Program-made: the position numbers and the translations under genes
Origin: Leuctra nigra
Taxonomy: Eukaryota; Arthropoda; Insecta; Plecoptera; Leuctridae
Length of the DNA stretch: 64,000 nt
NCBI GenBank assembly: GCA_934045905.1
Contig: OW203768.1
Span: 15,528,316-15,592,315 of the forward strand
Direction: 5' to 3'
The notes under the pieces: generated by a model
What the model was told of the DNA's origin: nothing
Database searches by the model: none
What the model saw: the letters and a program-made list of their open reading frames with translations, nothing else
Shown here: one piece after another, positions 8,119 through 20,008 of the stretch
How the letters are laid out: each line of letters starts with the position of its first letter
How positions within the stretch are numbered: position 1 is the stretch's first letter

Positions 8119-11100
8119 CTATTATTGTTGTTGCTTGTTGTTGCACTCCAAATACAAATACAACTGATATAATAGAGCCCTGGTAGACCATTATAGTGTC
8201 CTTGAATCTTAGGTCAATCTTGCAAACCCTATACACAATTTGCATGTTAATCTTAACTTCTCTAAGTGGTGCTCTCAAAGCCGGTTTTGCATTTATGAAA
8301 CTCATTTAGAGTTTATAGAGACAAATTAGACTATTTATGAACTAGAATATCTAATGCAATTGCAGAAATATAAGAAAAAAACTAAAAACCTCCCGTACTT
8401 TCGAAATACATTTACATATGAATTTTGATTGTGGCTGCTTGACTCTGTAGATAATTTTTTAATGACTACATACTAGGACTTCAAAGCACTACTACAGCTC
8501 CTACAATAATTCATAGTTTAAACATGCTTCGACACATTTCCATCAGCAATATTGTATTCATACCTCCCGTTGCAGCAGCCGCCTCTGTTCCATTCTCGTT
8601 GAATTCGATGAAGGTTTTGTGAATTACTTTGTCCACTTTAGTTTTTACATCACCAATCATGCCACCGAAGTCTGCTACTTCTTCTTCGAAAATAATTCCC
8701 ATTCCCAACTACGAGAGAAGCAAATGCAATACAATAAAAATACATTTGAGCCTGAGCACATTGGACAACATTTTCAGTTTGCATGAGAAACTATTAATTG
8801 TTGACACCATCTTTATGGCACCATTCAAAATATTAATACAATTATAAATATTTAATAAGAAGCGGAATCACTCACTTGACAAAAGTAGGTATACTTCCAT
8901 TTTTAAGTTAAATCTGACCTGTCAACGTGCCAACATAATGTCCGCCCTCAGGGAAAAATTCAATTTTTGCATTTCTAATATGTAAAACCATATAAGTTCT
9001 TGCAAACTATGATCAAATACATGGGTTAGTGGAAATAAAAATGTACCTTAACACCTCACTATTTTCCTAAACTTACTTTCTTTAACACATCATCCAGCTC
9101 CGTCGAATATTCGAAGGTAAATGTTGGTAGTAAAACATCGATCAAAGTAGTTTTCAAATCATTATCATTTACGTTCAAGCCTCCGCTCTCGATGTCTACT
9201 TCAACGGCCTTCAATTCCGAGAATTTTGTAGGAAGAATCACAAACATGCTGAGTTTCTTATCCTGTTATTAAAATAAACATGTCAAATTAATCAAAAAGG
9301 TATAAGTAAATTATTGTGATGTATTTCTTCATACTCTATTTGGCAGTTCGAGGATACGTGACGTTTCTCTTTCCATGTACTGGTAGAGACCTTCACTACG
9401 CATCATTGGTACCTTCACAGTTCCAGACTTCATGTGGAAGTCCTTATCTTCCACTTTAGTGAATGGCTTTTCCCACATTCCCTTGATGTACACCGCACTG
9501 ACAAGCAGCATTGCTGTATCCTTTGGGAGACTATCTGTAATGTAAAGCGAGTTAACATTTACCTTTAAAATACGTTTTCATTGGAGTTGAACACTTTTAG
9601 TGTCCCTTTGCCCAATCCGAAGATATTTCAATGATACGCTCAAACGCGTATCCGTAAACGCGTAAACGCGTAGGAATACGCTCAGTATAACGCGTTGATA
9701 AGCGAGCCTTCGTACTGCATGCGATTTAATACGTGTGTCAATTATGTTTATCTACTGACATCGAGAACCCTTTTGAAGACAATCTTACTCAAGGTCCACT
9801 AAATCTAAACTAGAAGATTTAACTAAAAGATTAAGTGGACCTTGATCTTACTTGCATTCACCAAAGAGACAGTGATACAAAGTGTACGTTTTGATAGGTA
9901 CATTTTGACACATATTTCAAATAAAGGCCGATGCACAATTGACGCAGACGGACGAACGCGGACGGACGACGGAGACGGATACGATGTTTAGGTATGACAT
10001 ATTATTCAGTCTGGCTGTTCACAATCGGACGCGGACGGACGACGACTTTAACATTGTATCCGTCACCGTCGTCCGTCCGCGTAGTCCGTCCGCGTCAATT
10101 GTGCATCGGCCTTAAGGCATAAAAATGTCAGTAAATGTCTATTACTCTTAAAGTTCATTACAGATTTGTCAAATTAAAAACACTTATAAATGCTGGTACC
10201 AATGATCATGCAAAATTTGGTGGTGATCGGTCAAACGATTCCAGTTTTATTGGCACACAGAGTTGAGTTTCTTTCATATTGCAAAGCTATGTACCTACAG
10301 ACTGCATCAAGTTTCCGATGAAATTAATAGACCGATTTTGCTGGAAATCAATAGCCTTCTGCATTAGATTGATGGGTGATTCCAAAAGAAATCGATAATT
10401 TTTACAGATTTTTTTCGGCGACCATCTCCGATTTTAATAAAATTTGGTATGTTCATTCATATCATGATGGAGAGTAATTGTGATTTTTTTCAGAATTTTT
10501 CACCTCTAATTCTCGGAATTATGGCGTCAGCAAAACTCGACCCTTTTGATGGGCAAACAGGTGTAAATTTACGGTTTATTGAATCACTTCGCCCCTGTTT
10601 GAGATACAGAGCTGCAATTGGTCTTAAAATACTCGTATTGAATCCACCTTCAATATTATGGTAAACAAAAGAAATAAAAAAATTAATAAAGCAAAAATTT
10701 CTTCGGTCGAATGTTGAAAAGGTCAAAGGTCATTTGACAAAAAACGTAATCACCGATTTCTTTCAAATTTTGCAGGGATGAACTACAGATATGTAGTGAG
10801 GTTCCCAGAAAATTTCAGAGTGGGCTACTTATAGACTTCGGAGAAATTAATTATTTTGCTCGGTGATGCACGAAATGACGGGTTTTTGCGCCTCCACTCC
10901 GCTAGTACGGGTGAGCGGTGCGAAGTTCAAAAGTGAAAAACACAAATACGTCATCACCGATTATATTCAAATTATTTTCACATGAACTACACATATGTAG
11001 TAAGATTTGTAGAAAATTTCAAGCTGGGTTGTCCATAGACTTCTTAGAAATTAATTGTTCTGTTCGTTGAGTATTCTGAAAAGATTTTTGTCTATTCAAT

Positions 11101-14100
11101 CGAAGTTCACGAAGTTCAAAGTTAGATACACAATTATCCCAACACAGATTGCTTTCACATTGATGTAGGTACACCCAACATAAGATAAAACAGTGTTCGA
11201 AAGAAATGGATTGGCTGAAAAAGATTTAATGGCATTTCTGATAAAGTATGTGCTATCATGTCATCTACCTCTTGTAGATGAGCTCTGATTTCATTGATAG
11301 TAACAAGGATTGATGTCAATGAACCTTATGAGCAGCCAATATTTTTCACTCAAATACCGTTTTATGATTTGTTGAGTGTACATATTACAACATTTTGTAA
11401 AAATAGCAGATCATTTTCAGCTGTTGTCAAAAGTTTTCGATTTTTTGTGTGCGCTATTGTTCTCATTATTGGTTATTCGAGAGTCTTCAACATTGTTAAA
11501 AAGAATTTCACGCTGTTCTAATCAAAAGTTTGTTTTCATTAAACAATATTATATTCTCTCGGAAAGTAATTCTTTGGAATGATATTCAACCCACCCCCGG
11601 CCCCACACAGGACACGTGCCACTTCACAGAGCGCCACTTCAAGCCACGTGCTTATCACTCGCATTATTTATATTTTTGATGACAACAGGAACACATGTCT
11701 TTACTCGAGCTAGCTGTTTCTGTATTTACAAGAAACAAATATCGTCATAATGTAAAAACTGATCAGTTGATCTGAGACATTCACACAGTAACATTGTGTT
11801 GATAATTTGTGTATTGAATTTCTTACGAACAAAGTTTCTTGAAGTGTGTTTTCGCTGGAAATTCGTTTTTAAGCTGAATGGGTTAATTTAAATTTATTTT
11901 ATATTCTGTATTAGTAAATTGCACAGTGTATTTGTAAAGGTAATCATGTGTTCAATCGGTATGCTGTCAGGTGACGTTTGTGCTCCAGGATCAACAGTTA
12001 AAACAATTGAGGATTTTACGAAGCGGGACTTAGAGTTATTAAAGATTCGATCTTCTTGTGCCGACATCGTCACAGTATGTAAACGTCATACAGACAAATA
12101 CTTGAGGTATTACGCAATAGATCACAAGTCGGCTTGCTCTAATCCTTTAAACAATAATCCAAGTGTTTGCCACAGTAAAGGTCTACGAGAAATTACTACG
12201 GATGTTATGCACCAATACGAACAGATCACACAACTTTATCCAGGAAGAAAATTATGCACAATTTGCCGCAAGTCGCTTGCCGATCGTCTTGCTGCTCATG
12301 AAGAGAACTTTGACGTTTCTATGATTCCTGCTGCTCCTTCAAGATCATCGGTAGGTGACGAACTATTTTTCCCACCTGCTCATTTAAATGTTGCCGATTT
12401 ACTTGTCGATGAATCCCCGGTAGACGCAGGGAAACTCAAACAGAAAAATTATTCAAAAAGAAAATTTAAAAAAATCAAGAAAACATTGGGACAGAACTTT
12501 CAAAAGATAGCACCTGCAGGAACAAGCATCCATGAATGTGCATTGTCGTCTGACGAGGAAGAGGAAAGGTCTAATGATGCCGATTTTAAGACAATGATTA
12601 GTCAGTTGAAAGAGAAATTTCCATCGTGTTCGAGTAGTGAACGATTTGTAATTTTATCCATTCTTCCTAAGAATTGGAGTGCCCTGAACATTTCTACTGA
12701 ATTTAACGTGTCCTATTACTTGGCAACGAAGGTAAAGAAGCTGGTTGCAGAAAAAGGAATATTCGTGTCACCAAATCCCAAACCTGGACCAACATTACCG
12801 GATGAAACAATCAAACTTGTTAGTACCTTTTATGAAGACGACGAGGTGAGCCGACTGATGCCCGGTAAGAAAGACTTCGTCTCTGTTAATGAAGGAGGAA
12901 GTCGAGTGCATCGTCAAAAGAGATTGATTCTGGCTAACTTAAAAGAAATACACCGTCATTTTAAAGAGCAGAACCCTACTATAAAAATAGGTTTTTCAAA
13001 GTTTGCGGAACTGCGTCCGAAGCACTGTATTTTACCTGGAGCAGCAGGAACTCACACAGTGTGCGTCTGCACTGTTCATCAGAACGTCAAGCTGATGATG
13101 GTGGGAGCCAAACTGCCATCCCTCACAGCCGGCAATTCCATCCACTTGCAGACCTTCTCCGACGCCCTGGAACTGACCATGTGTGAGCCGCCTCAACCCG
13201 AGTGCCACCTGGGGACCTGTGACACGTGTCCAGGAACAGAGCTCCTGCGAGACGAACTGCAGCGAGTATTCGAAGAACAATTCATTGATCAAATATGTTA
13301 CAAGCAGTGGCAAAGCACTGATCGATGCACTCTCGACACAATTCAGAAGTCGGCGGAGGAGTTTATTGAAATATTCATTGAAAAACTAGTGACTTTGCGT
13401 ACACATGACTTCATCGCCAAGCAGCAATCAGAATTCCTTAAAACATCAAAATCAAACCTCAGTCCAGGTGAAGTGATAATATCTGGAGACTTTGCAGAGA
13501 ATTATAGTTTTGTGCTTCAAGACGCCGCACAAGGCTATCATTGGAACAATAGTCAAGCCACCCTCCATCCTTTCGTATGCTATTATCTACAAGACAATAT
13601 CCTCACACACTCCAGCTTTGTATTCATATCCGATTCTCTGTCACATGACACAGTTTCAGTGAATTCTTTCCAGAAACGTTTAATTCCTTTACTTCAAAAC
13701 AAAATTCCTACCATAACTAAAATCATATACTTCTCAGACGGTTCTGCGGCCCAATATAAAAACAAGAAAAACTTCATAAATCTTTGCCTCCATAAGAAAG
13801 ATTTTGACATTGCTGCTGAATGGCACTTCTTCGCGACTTCGCACGGTAAGGGGCCTTGCGATGGCGTTGGGGGTTGCGTGAAGCGGCTGGCAGCAAGAGC
13901 AAGTCTTCAGAGACCCTACGAGGATCAGATCGCGACTCCACTGGACCTCTTCACCTGGGCACAAAATACTCTAACAAACATCACAGTTCAATTCGTTTCA
14001 CAGGAAGAAATTGAAAGTAACCGGAATTTTCTGATTGACCGTTTCAAATATCTCAAGCCAATTGCTGGAACTAGAAGCCTGCACTCTTTCGTACCCACAT

Positions 14101-17100
14101 CTGAAGACAGTCTTCAAGTGAAACAATATTCATCGTCATCTCAAACTGTAAACGTACGTGTGGTTCCAAGCAAATAATTGATTCATGTGGATGAACATTT
14201 CGAATCGCTGTGTAACGCCTAAACATTATCCAAAAACATTATTCATACTTCACATCTAATTTGACATTTATCGGAATACACATGCAGAGACGACATACAC
14301 GTGGACACAAAACAGGGACAAGTAGGTTAGTCTTCTGTTTGAAACTAAACATCTATGTAATTATAATGTACCAATGCAATTTAAATACATTGCAAATTCA
14401 ATGCACAATATAATCTTCAGTGTGGAAGGACCTTCTACTCTGCTTGTAAGATTATTTATTATCATTGAAGTATGTACACACTACTTAAAATTTTCCGTAA
14501 GCCTAACATCATTGTGTCAATAATGTACACCAAATGTGAAAGCAATCTGTGTTGGAATAAATTGTGTGATATAACTTTGAACTTCGTGAACTTCGATTGA
14601 AAAGACGAAAAACTTTTCAGAATACTCAAACCAATTAGACCAATTAATTTCTAAGAAGTCTATGGACAACCCAGCTTGAAATTTTCTACAAATCTTACTA
14701 CATATGTGTAGTTCATGTGAAAATAATTTGAATATAATCGGTGATGACGTATTTGTGTTTTTCACTTTTGAACTTCGCACCGCTCACCCGTACTAGCGGA
14801 GTGGAGGCGCAAAAACCCGTCATTTCGTGCATCACCGAGCAAAATAATTAATTTCTCCGAAGTCTATAAGTAGCCCACTCTGAAATTTTCTGGGAACCTC
14901 ACTACATATCTGTAGTTCATCCCTGCAAAATTTGAAAGAAATCGGTGATTACGTTTTTTGTCAAATGACCTTTGACCTTTTCAACATTCGACCGAAGAAA
15001 TTTTTGCTTTATTAATTTTTTTATTTTTTTTGTTTACCATAATATTGAAGGTGGATTCAATACGAGTATTTTAAGACCAATTGCAGCTCTGTATCTCAAA
15101 CAGGGGCGAGTTATTCAATAAAACGTAAATTTACACCTGTTTGCCCATCAAAAGGGTCGAGTTTTGCTGACGCCATAATTCCGAGAATTAGAGGTGAAAA
15201 ATTCTGAAAAAATTCACAATTACTCTCCATCATGATATGAATAAACATACCAAATTTCATTAAAATCGGAGATGGTCGCCGAAAATGGGTTCTCTATTTC
15301 TTTTGGAATTACCCTGATATGAATCCTTTGTGGAAAAATTGGCCAGATCCGTTACTTCGTTTAAAATGTAATACGAAATACACAGATAATCAAACAAACA
15401 AACAACCAAACAAACAAACAAACAAACAAACAAAAACAGAGATTTCAGCCATAAGTAGTGGAATTGATCGCTCCGCTCGCTTGATTATCTCACCTGGGCT
15501 GATGACGTTCTTTATCTTCTGGTCGGTAATTTTCTCCACCCACTTGTTGATTGTGTCAGAAGCTTCCTTTGCCTTAGTGTAATCCAGTACTTCAGGCCTC
15601 GCACCAAACACTGGTTTGATCTGTTGAAGAAACTTTGGAACTACCTTCGCATCACCACCAGGGAAGATCTTGTTTCCAAGGTAGATAAATAACTGTGCAA
15701 AAAAAAAGTGCAATACAATGAGACATGGTGACGGTGCAGGTATGACAGTTCGTAGTGAGTATTTTCTCCTCGGAGATCTCTAACCCTCATCAGTGCGTTG
15801 TGTCTAATGTCCGTCCGTCCGACTGGGTAGCTCAGTTGGCAGAGCTCTCACCCGGCAAGTGAGAGGTCCCGGGTTCGAGCGGATATTTTTCACAACGCAC
15901 ATCCCTGCCTATCATACTGACTCCATGAAAGTTTTCCACAGAAACCTACATTCTCAACTACCGACTTGATATGAGATGCTTTGAATGCTAAAAATATATC
16001 TGACCTCCTTTGTTGACATCAGTTGTCGTATTTTCGTGTACCCACGACTCGTTACGTTATTGTCTGGTAAACCGAGTGTATACATCATCTTCTCAGCCGT
16101 GTCTGCGCGCGCACCGAAAGACAACATAGTCAGGACGGAGTGGATGCCCAGTGGAGAGATCAGCAGGTTGCCTTCTTTCTCAGACATGACCTGAATAGAA
16201 AGCAGTGGAGAAGCTGAGGCGGAGTTTTGGTCTAAGTCGTGTTGGACCCTTTTTAAGCGAGCGTCACCACGTTACTCTAATGTCACTAGTGTCCTCACAG
16301 CCTCATGCTCAAAAGAAGTTGCGTCCGCAAGTAGATATTTGCGGGTGTCATCCTCAACACCACAATACCGTGTGCTAGTAATCTTTTGGACGGAATCCAG
16401 TAGAATCTGGTCACTTGCGTCGATAAATCTAAAAATTCTTTTGAGCATGAGGCTGTTAGTGTGTTTGTGTGTCTGCTAATATCAAACTACTAGGAAAACG
16501 CTCTGTGTAACGCGTTGATGAGCGAGCACGGACACGCGCAACACCTCGAACCGAAATTATGTCTATCGAAAATATCATTAAAAGCCAATAATTCTTGAAA
16601 TTAGTCAGACTTGTAGGTATAAAAATCTTCAAATATTCTTAAGTATTAAGCCCCATTTACACTGTGCAATTTCTTGAACAACTTCTGTCACATTCCCATT
16701 TTTCATACAATTTTGTGTTTACACGACGCAACTTTCTGTCACAGCTGAACTTAAAACATGTTCTAATTTCCATTCAAGAAGTGTGACACAGAAGTGTGGT
16801 ACATAAGTTGTACAAGAAATTGCGCCGTGTAAATGGGGCTTTAGTCCCAATGACCATGCAAAGTTTTAAGTTGATCGATTGAACCTTTATAATTAAAATG
16901 TTCCTAGTCAATATTCAAAAATCATAGTTACAAAAAAATACCTGGGACCACTCATATGATATAAGTGTGTGTACTTACTTACACAATATTAGACGATCTG
17001 TTGAACGGTCATATTAGTTTCATACGTTTGAAAGTTTTTGCTCTAACTACCTTGGAACTATAAAGAGTCGAAGTAGCCGTGATTAACATTTTCGAGAAAT

Positions 17101-18247
17101 TTGACAGCCAACACGCAAAATGTCCGTAAAATGTCAATAACTTTTGGATTTAAACACATATAAGTCTGAAAATTGTCAAAAATACAGATAATGTAGGTCC
17201 CAATGACCATGCAAAGTTTTAAGTTGATCGGTCACACGGTTCTAGTTTAAATTTCAAAAATCATATGAAAGATTTTTTTTAAATTTTAACCAATGGGAGG
17301 ATTTGGCTGAATCTTTGTAAGATTGGGTATAATGTTGGTCGTAATGACTTGTCAAAATCTCAAATTGATCGGAACAACCAATCGAAAGATATATATTTTT
17401 TTAATTTGAACCATTCACATGATCCCGTTCAAAAACGATCCCAGGGACCGCATAGATTACGTTAGTATATGTGCAAAATTTCAGATCGATTGGTTGTGCC
17501 GTTTAACCTGGGCTGTGAACACACAAAAAAAACACATAGAAAGTGCCATAAGAGTACCGTGGTGACACTCGCTACGCTCGCTCAATTAAACCAATCTATC
17601 TGAAATTTTGAACAGATACGTAATCTAAGCGGTTTCGTGTGCCTATACTTTTTGAACAGGATCCTTTGATTTTCTGATATTTTAACTGGGACAGTTTTTC
17701 TAATCAATTTCAAATTTGCATGGCCATCGGGACAAACTTTTTAAGCTTTTTTGGAGATTTTCATACAACTGTAAAGAACTTAAAACGTTATTGACATTTT
17801 ATAGTAATTTTATGTTTGTCTTGAAATTTTGCAAATTAAATCAAAGAATTTTCGAATATTTTCATAACTGCACTTTTGCCACATCAGTTTCAAGGCCATT
17901 AGATCAGTATCTTCAATCTTGCAGTGTACCAAGAAGAGTGTACCAAGAACCAGAATGAACCAGGTATGGGGATTGGAAAGTTGCAAAGAAAATCGTATCG
18001 TTTTGTATCGTGTATCATGCTTGGCAGGAGATGTTGCACGTATCTGTTCTCGCACTGATCACACTGATCATTTTACTAGTGTAGGTAACGATAGATTTTG
18101 TTGTTAGCTTACTTTATAAAGGTTGGCAGCAAACTTGAGACTGCCTTCCTTCAGGGTTGCCAAGTCGCTCTCTACTGTTATCGGGTCCTTAGCCAGCACC
18201 ATGCAGAGACAAACACAGATCACTGTGAAGGTCTGGCAACGCAGCAT
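8057..18247 (-). CDS. Serpin A (secreted serine protease inhibitor family), 3' end degenerate
   Basis: There are seven coding exons on the minus strand: 18247-18113 (signal peptide MLRCQTFTVICVCLCMVLA), 16190-16005, 15692-15494, 9534-9335, 9262-9077, 8708-8564 and a doubtful 8118-8057. Junctions follow GT-AG and phases agree with the other four copies. Recognisable serpin blocks are [46 protein letters not shown] and [21 protein letters not shown]. The GTEAAAATG hinge is typical of inhibitory serpins, whose loop inserts into sheet A after cleavage. Intron 3 is about 6 kb because it holds a 4.94 kb DNA transposon and a foldback. The terminal exon appears broken (separate entry). Exons 4 and 5 are closest to serpin B. 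Confidence 0.75.
9924..10114. mobile_element. Foldback/MITE in serpin A intron 3
   Basis: The arms AAGGCCGATGCACAATTGACGC and its reverse complement lie at about 9924 and 10114, with GACGGACG-rich inner arms, giving a ~190-bp palindrome. No coding capacity. Target duplication not resolved. Confidence 0.65.
10374..15314 (+). mobile_element. Autonomous-type DNA transposon with ~800-bp TIRs (Sola-like?)
   Basis: The ends read GGGTGATTCCAAAAG and, reversed, GGGTAATTCCAAAAG. Inverted-repeat similarity runs from 10374 to about 11185 and from about 14520 to 15314. The 4-bp TGAT lies directly outside both ends (10370-10373 and 15315-15318). One long ORF (11919-14177) fills the unique centre. The long TIRs and 4-bp target duplication, with a non-hAT, non-mariner protein, suggest the Sola superfamily. 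I infer that rather than recognise it firmly. The element sits in serpin A intron 3 and the other serpins lack it. Confidence 0.8.
11919..14177 (+). CDS. Transposase-like protein of the TIR element
   Basis: 752 codons without interruption. The first ATG is at 11919; a second in-frame ATG nearby could be the true start. The N-terminal ~130 residues carry spaced Cys/His (CKRH, CSNP, CHSK, LCTICRK), a probable zinc-binding DNA-recognition region. An acidic, basic-rich linker follows at ~170-225. A segment near 235-310 looks helix-turn-helix-like. A Cys cluster (CECHLGTCDTCPG type, near 425) precedes the likely catalytic half: GDFAENY (Asp ~524), YFSDGSAAQYKNK (Asp ~607), AEWHFFATSHGKG (Glu ~634) and CDGVGG (Asp ~648). 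The spacing fits an RNase H-like DDE/D enzyme. Which acidic residue is third is uncertain. It lies centrally between the TIRs and in the opposite orientation to the host serpin. Confidence 0.75.
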   Translation: MHSVFVKVIMCSIGMLSGDVCAPGSTVKTIEDFTKRDLELLKIRSSCADIVTVCKRHTDKYLRYYAIDHKSACSNPLNNNPSVCHSKGLREITTDVMHQYEQITQLYPGRKLCTICRKSLADRLAAHEENFDVSMIPAAPSRSSVGDELFFPPAHLNVADLLVDESPVDAGKLKQKNYSKRKFKKIKKTLGQNFQKIAPAGTSIHECALSSDEEEERSNDADFKTMISQLKEKFPSCSSSERFVILSILPKNWSALNISTEFNVSYYLATKVKKLVAEKGIFVSPNPKPGPTLPDETIKLVSTFYEDDEVSRLMPGKKDFVSVNEGGSRVHRQKRLILANLKEIHRHFKEQNPTIKIGFSKFAELRPKHCILPGAAGTHTVCVCTVHQNVKLMMVGAKLPSLTAGNSIHLQTFSDALELTMCEPPQPECHLGTCDTCPGTELLRDELQRVFEEQFIDQICYKQWQSTDRCTLDTIQKSAEEFIEIFIEKLVTLRTHDFIAKQQSEFLKTSKSNLSPGEVIISGDFAENYSFVLQDAAQGYHWNNSQATLHPFVCYYLQDNILTHSSFVFISDSLSHDTVSVNSFQKRLIPLLQNKIPTITKIIYFSDGSAAQYKNKKNFINLCLHKKDFDIAAEWHFFATSHGKGPCDGVGGCVKRLAARASLQRPYEDQIATPLDLFTWAQNTLTNITVQFVSQEEIESNRNFLIDRFKYLKPIAGTRSLHSFVPTSEDSLQVKQYSSSSQTVNVRVVPSK
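15395..15435. repeat. (CAAA)n microsatellite
   Basis: About ten imperfect CAAA units in serpin A intron 3, between the transposon end and exon 3. Confidence 0.8.
15815..15957 (+). mobile_element. tRNA-derived SINE in serpin A intron 2
   Basis: A box A-like TAGCTCAGTTGG (about 15828) and box B GGTTCGAGC are set in a tRNA-like fold with anticodon stem CTCAC/GTGAG. A tail follows, ending CAGAAACCTACATTCTCAAC. The tail recurs in reverse at 52855-52930. Confidence 0.65.
16488..17588 (-). repeat. Repeat family G, copy in serpin A intron 1
   Basis: This is an inverted copy. The CTAG terminus (TACTAGGAAAACGCTC) is at 16488 and the GAGCGAGCG terminus near 17575-17588. It is longer than the 51904 copy because a MITE is inserted at 16648-16842. 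It is entirely inside intron 1 (16191-18112). Further family-like sequence continues to about 18060. Confidence 0.65.
16648..16842. mobile_element. Palindromic MITE (family M1, copy 1)
   Basis: The termini AAGCCCCATTTACAC and GTGTAAATGGGGCTT are mirrored; inner arms include CAATTTCTTGAACAACTTCTGT. The same family is at 38102-38297. It lies inside the family G repeat. Confidence 0.75.
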
Positions 18248-18350
18248 GGTTAATACTCAACATACAAGACACTTGTTTTGGTGAATATCGAGAACTTTAC
18301 ACAGTGTGATGCTGGATGGACTTCGTATTGCCACGACTGTATACTGTCAG
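18248..18350 (-). promoter_or_regulatory. Putative serpin A promoter and 5' UTR
   Basis: The block upstream of the ATG is conserved in all five serpins (CGAAGTCCATCCAGCATCAC). On the minus strand a TATA-like GTATAC (18339-18344) lies about 30 nt before TCACAC (18304-18309), a plausible initiator. This is inferred from conservation and spacing. Confidence 0.4.
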
Positions 18351-18446
18351 CAATTAATAAAATCACTTTTAATATTGAGAATCATAGTGTGATTATATAG
18401 TCAGTAATTACTTTATTAGATTGTGCACTTAAAACATAATTATTGC

Positions 18447-18560
18447 TAATAAATACCAACTGCAATGTGAAAAGATTTTCCTCGAGTGGGACTCGAACCC
18501 ACGACCTTCCGATATCCAGTCAGATGCTTTTCACATTGCAGTTGGTATTTATTAACATTC
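18447..18560 (-). repeat. tRNA-related SINE fragment inside an inverted repeat
   Basis: AATACCAACTGCAATGTGAAAA (18450s) is mirrored at about 18528-18550. Between them, on the minus strand, is a box B-type GGGTTCGAGTCCC. It looks like a SINE head with a duplicated, inverted flank. The intergenic DNA around it (18350-19260) shows nothing else I can name. Confidence 0.5.
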
Positions 18561-19269
18561 ACCTAACTGAGGGATTCAGTAAAAATCATATTTCATAATT
18601 ATTGCTGTTATAGTTCGTAACATTTTTATCCTTCATTACTTTTGATTAATTTTCATTAGTAAATATACACATAATAAAGCACTGGTCCAGTGTCCGTAAC
18701 TAAAAAAAATATAAATATAATTAATTCTATAAATGCAGCACTGAAATGACAAAACATGGGGATCAAAAGCAAATTCTTGACACATCATGCATTAAAGTAA
18801 TATCGTAGGAGGTAGTGGGGCTCTTACAAGACAGAATGCTGTACACTTTTAATTTATGTCTCTGAAATAATTAGATTCAGGATATTGATAGCACATGAAA
18901 TGCTTATCACAGAATTACCTTTAAAGAAGTTACAACTTATGTCTGTATTCCAACATTGCATATAGTTGAATGAATTCCCTTCAGCGTCCCAGTAAAGCCG
19001 AAAATACATTAAATAATAATATGTTCATTTTCAAAGTAATCAATTTATCACCCTGTAATGCGATCTGATTCATTTCTAAAATCATTAGAAATCAACAACT
19101 TAGTGAATTCGTTATTATTTGGTAGAAATCAACAAAGTATTTACGGCAGTGACTTTGAAGTGTTGAATTCACTCACATTGATGCGCAATCCACGTGTTTT
19201 ATTTTGTTATTTTAAAACCCCTGTAAGCAGAAGGCCATGTGTAGAGGTCGCAAAAAGAGCGGCCTCTTT

Positions 19270-19656
19270 AGCCATGAGTTTCAGTGTTCAGTGGTTACAA
19301 TGAGAAGATTTAAGCTCTTTTACAAATGGTGGCATATGTGGGATTTCATTGTTGTAAATTTATTTTTAATTTGTTTTCTAATTGGGATTGAAAAGATTGT
19401 TAAATACTTGACTTACGTGTCTCAAAATTGCACCAAAACTTATATATGTGGTAGAACATATGCTCGGGGACTTTATAATTCGGTGCAAAAACAAAAAAAT
19501 TCACCATTTCAATAAAAAAAATATCGATTTTGTCAGGGCATACACCCCGGAGAAATTATGTCTCTGGTCTCCAGATAATAATCACTATAAATGTCTGTTA
19601 TAATATTTAATTTCTAATTGAGGCCCTTCAGCCAAAAAGTTTGCCCAGGCCTGTTC
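19270..19656. mobile_element. hAT-like remnant, copy 1
   Basis: The right end (minus strand CAGGCCTGGGCAAAC) has the form of a hAT terminal repeat. The interior matches 24600-25117 with scattered changes (ACAAATGGTGGCAT, TTGCACCAAAACTTAT, TAATATTTAATTTCT). No transposase ORF survives; left end not identified. Confidence 0.45.
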
Positions 19657-20008
19657 TATAGGGCTGGGAGTGTTTGGAAATATCCAAAATGGCGAAACTG
19701 TGTCCTTCAATCTTCTGAATTCAATAAATAGTAGATACATCTCGTGAAAGTGTATGAAATGTATGTGAAAGTGAATGGTCTAATGAAATGAACCATACAG
19801 GCACTCACGTAGGAGATTGAAATGTTTCTAACTCAAAGACAGGGGATTTGAATTGGTACACACACACAAGCATACATTATTTATTTATTTCAATTAAAAT
19901 AACCTTTAAACTATTTTGTTAACGATAGACCAAAGCTTTGGAAAAATCCCATTTCCTGACAAGAAGCTGCTATCTGCCTACAGAGCAGTGAGATGTAAAG
20001 ATGCTGTG

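Noticed and set aside
15815..15895. Working tRNA-Ala gene
   Set aside because: No paired acceptor stem or Pol III terminator directly after the fold; its tail recurs as a SINE at 52855.
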